Below are positions 13,805-14,354 of a stretch of DNA of 14,354 nt, piece by piece. Source of the DNA: JACVRM01 sp046262315 (GTDB lineage Bacteria; Actinomycetota; Thermoleophilia; Gaiellales; Gaiellaceae); contig JBHEMZ010000042.1 in NCBI GenBank assembly GCA_046262315.1, forward strand, positions 1-14,354, written 5' to 3'. The translations under genes and the position numbers were made by a program. The first letter of the stretch is position 1. The number at the start of each line of letters is the position of its first letter. The notes under the pieces were generated by a model. The model was not told the origin of the DNA. It made no database searches and was given only the letters and a program-made list of their open reading frames with translations.

Positions 13805-13822
13805 CCACGTGGGGTTTCGAAA
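13805..13822. promoter_or_regulatory. Two adjacent palindromes in the MmcQ/YCII divergent region
   Basis: CCACGTGG (13805-13812) and TTTCGAAA (13815-13822) are each perfect 8-bp palindromes, two bases apart, in the 79-bp gap between divergent starts. An operator role is plausible but unsupported beyond position. Confidence 0.3.
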
Positions 13823-13862
13823 ATTCAGCGCAGGACGTCAACCCCCGGCCGTGCGGTAGAAC

Positions 13863-14165
13863 GTGAGTGTGGCGACGTTTCTTGTGGTGCTCGGCCGGTC
13901 CGGCCCTCAGTGGGACCCGGCGCGGCCGCTGGAGGAGCAGTCCGACTGGCCCGCGCACGCATCCTTCATGGACGGGCTCGTGGAAGCGGGCTTCCTCGTC
14001 CTGGGCGGGCCGCTCGCCGACGAGCACCGCGTGGTGCACGTCGTCGAGGCCGAGTCGGAGGATGCCGTCCGGGCCACGCTCTCGCGCGACCCATGGAGCG
14101 AGACGCATCTGCGGGTCGACACGATCGACCCGTGGACGATCCGGCTCGACGGTCGGCGCGCCTAG
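13863..14165 (+). CDS. YCII-family (YciI-like) protein
   Basis: 100 residues starting at GTG (MSVATFLVVLGRSGPQWDPA). The segment HASFMDGLVEAGFLVLGGPL (32-51) holds the His and Asp (H32, D37) expected at the putative active site of YciI-like dimeric alpha-beta barrels. EAESEDAVRATLSRDPW (62-78) and TIDPWTIRL (87-95) complete the domain. The TDGPF motif of the DGPF subgroup is absent. Function is unknown; a small hydrolase or lyase role is suggested for some relatives. No ribosome binding site is clear. Confidence 0.85.
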   Translation: MSVATFLVVLGRSGPQWDPARPLEEQSDWPAHASFMDGLVEAGFLVLGGPLADEHRVVHVVEAESEDAVRATLSRDPWSETHLRVDTIDPWTIRLDGRRA

Positions 14166-14201
14166 CGCGAGGCTCGCTCGAGACGGCCGGCGCGGACCAA
14201 G

Positions 14202-14354
14202 CTACTCCGGGCCGATGGCCGGTTTCGCCGTCGGGGCTGGCGACGACAACGACGTAGCCGTCGGGGTCACGGAGCCACACGTCGCGGTGCTGCGGCGCCC
14301 GGGATTGACCTGCGGCTCCTGAAGGATCTCGGCGCTCAGACCGCTGGCCCGCTC
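14202..14354 (-). pseudogene. C-terminal part of a VOC/glyoxalase protein, partial and frameshifted
   Basis: The gene enters from the right window edge. One frame reads SAEILQEPQVNPG. The typical VOC ending DVWLRDPDGYVVVVASPDGE follows in another frame, and one missing base near 14295-14303 (a G run) would join them. In the shifted frame no stop occurs before the YCII gene's antisense, whereas the original frame has TAG at 14202-14204, so the exact end is uncertain. The DPDGY motif makes the fold assignment fairly safe. Confidence 0.6.

Noticed and set aside
13863..14165. Assignment of the YCII gene as the DGPF partner of an ECF42 sigma factor
   Set aside because: The protein lacks the TDGPF motif and is YciI-like, so partnership with the sigma-factor relic is not claimed beyond proximity.

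Overview
The window is GC-rich DNA with a typical bacterial chromosomal layout. The gene content (a PilB-type ATPase with a tandem MshEN domain, a GGDEF-EAL protein, a CAP-PASTA exported protein, an AlkZ-like HTH_42 protein, and many small VOC, YCII, ABM and GFA proteins) and -10 boxes of the TAnnnT type suggest a soil actinobacterium, perhaps of the Thermoleophilia lineage. That placement is an inference from gene style, not from a marker gene. No RNA genes or CRISPR arrays were seen, and no gene-free stretch exceeds about 300 bases.

Left part (1-5200): a secreted CAP-domain/PASTA protein, truncated at the window edge, converges with and overlaps a minus-strand pair: pilB/gspE-like ATPase then GGDEF-EAL protein. 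The ATPase carries the tandem c-di-GMP-binding MshEN motif in its canonical 24-5-24 spacing. The downstream enzyme has both c-di-GMP synthesis and degradation motifs. The pair therefore looks like a c-di-GMP enzyme beside its effector for pilus or secretion control. Divergent from pilB is an unrecognised 48-residue protein with a perfect Shine-Dalgarno sequence, part of which can pair with an upstream inverted-repeat arm.

Middle part (5200-9000): a VOC-fold gene and an NAD-dependent formate dehydrogenase gene once converged on a shared CTAG, in which each has its TAG stop. An IS481-family element (1036 bp) inserted exactly there, duplicated GCTAGC, and so left both stops intact. Its own transposase borrows its stop codon from the target duplication. 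The transposase, the formate dehydrogenase and a nearby SAM methyltransferase are all frameshifted by small deletions.

Right part (9000-14354): a run of small, mostly single-domain genes on both strands: TfoX-like, a conserved hypothetical, GFA/CENP-V, VOC, an ABM-like gene broken by four lesions, another VOC, an AlkZ-like DNA glycosylase family protein with a QTQ motif, MmcQ/YjbR, a 3' remnant of an ECF sigma factor, YCII, and a partial frameshifted VOC gene. Strong hairpins separate several of these units.

A recurring theme is that nearly every lesion is a single-base deletion. They are absent from the first 6.5 kb and spread over the rest, so either real gene decay or local consensus errors could explain them. 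The reading frames given as pseudogenes should be read with that in mind.
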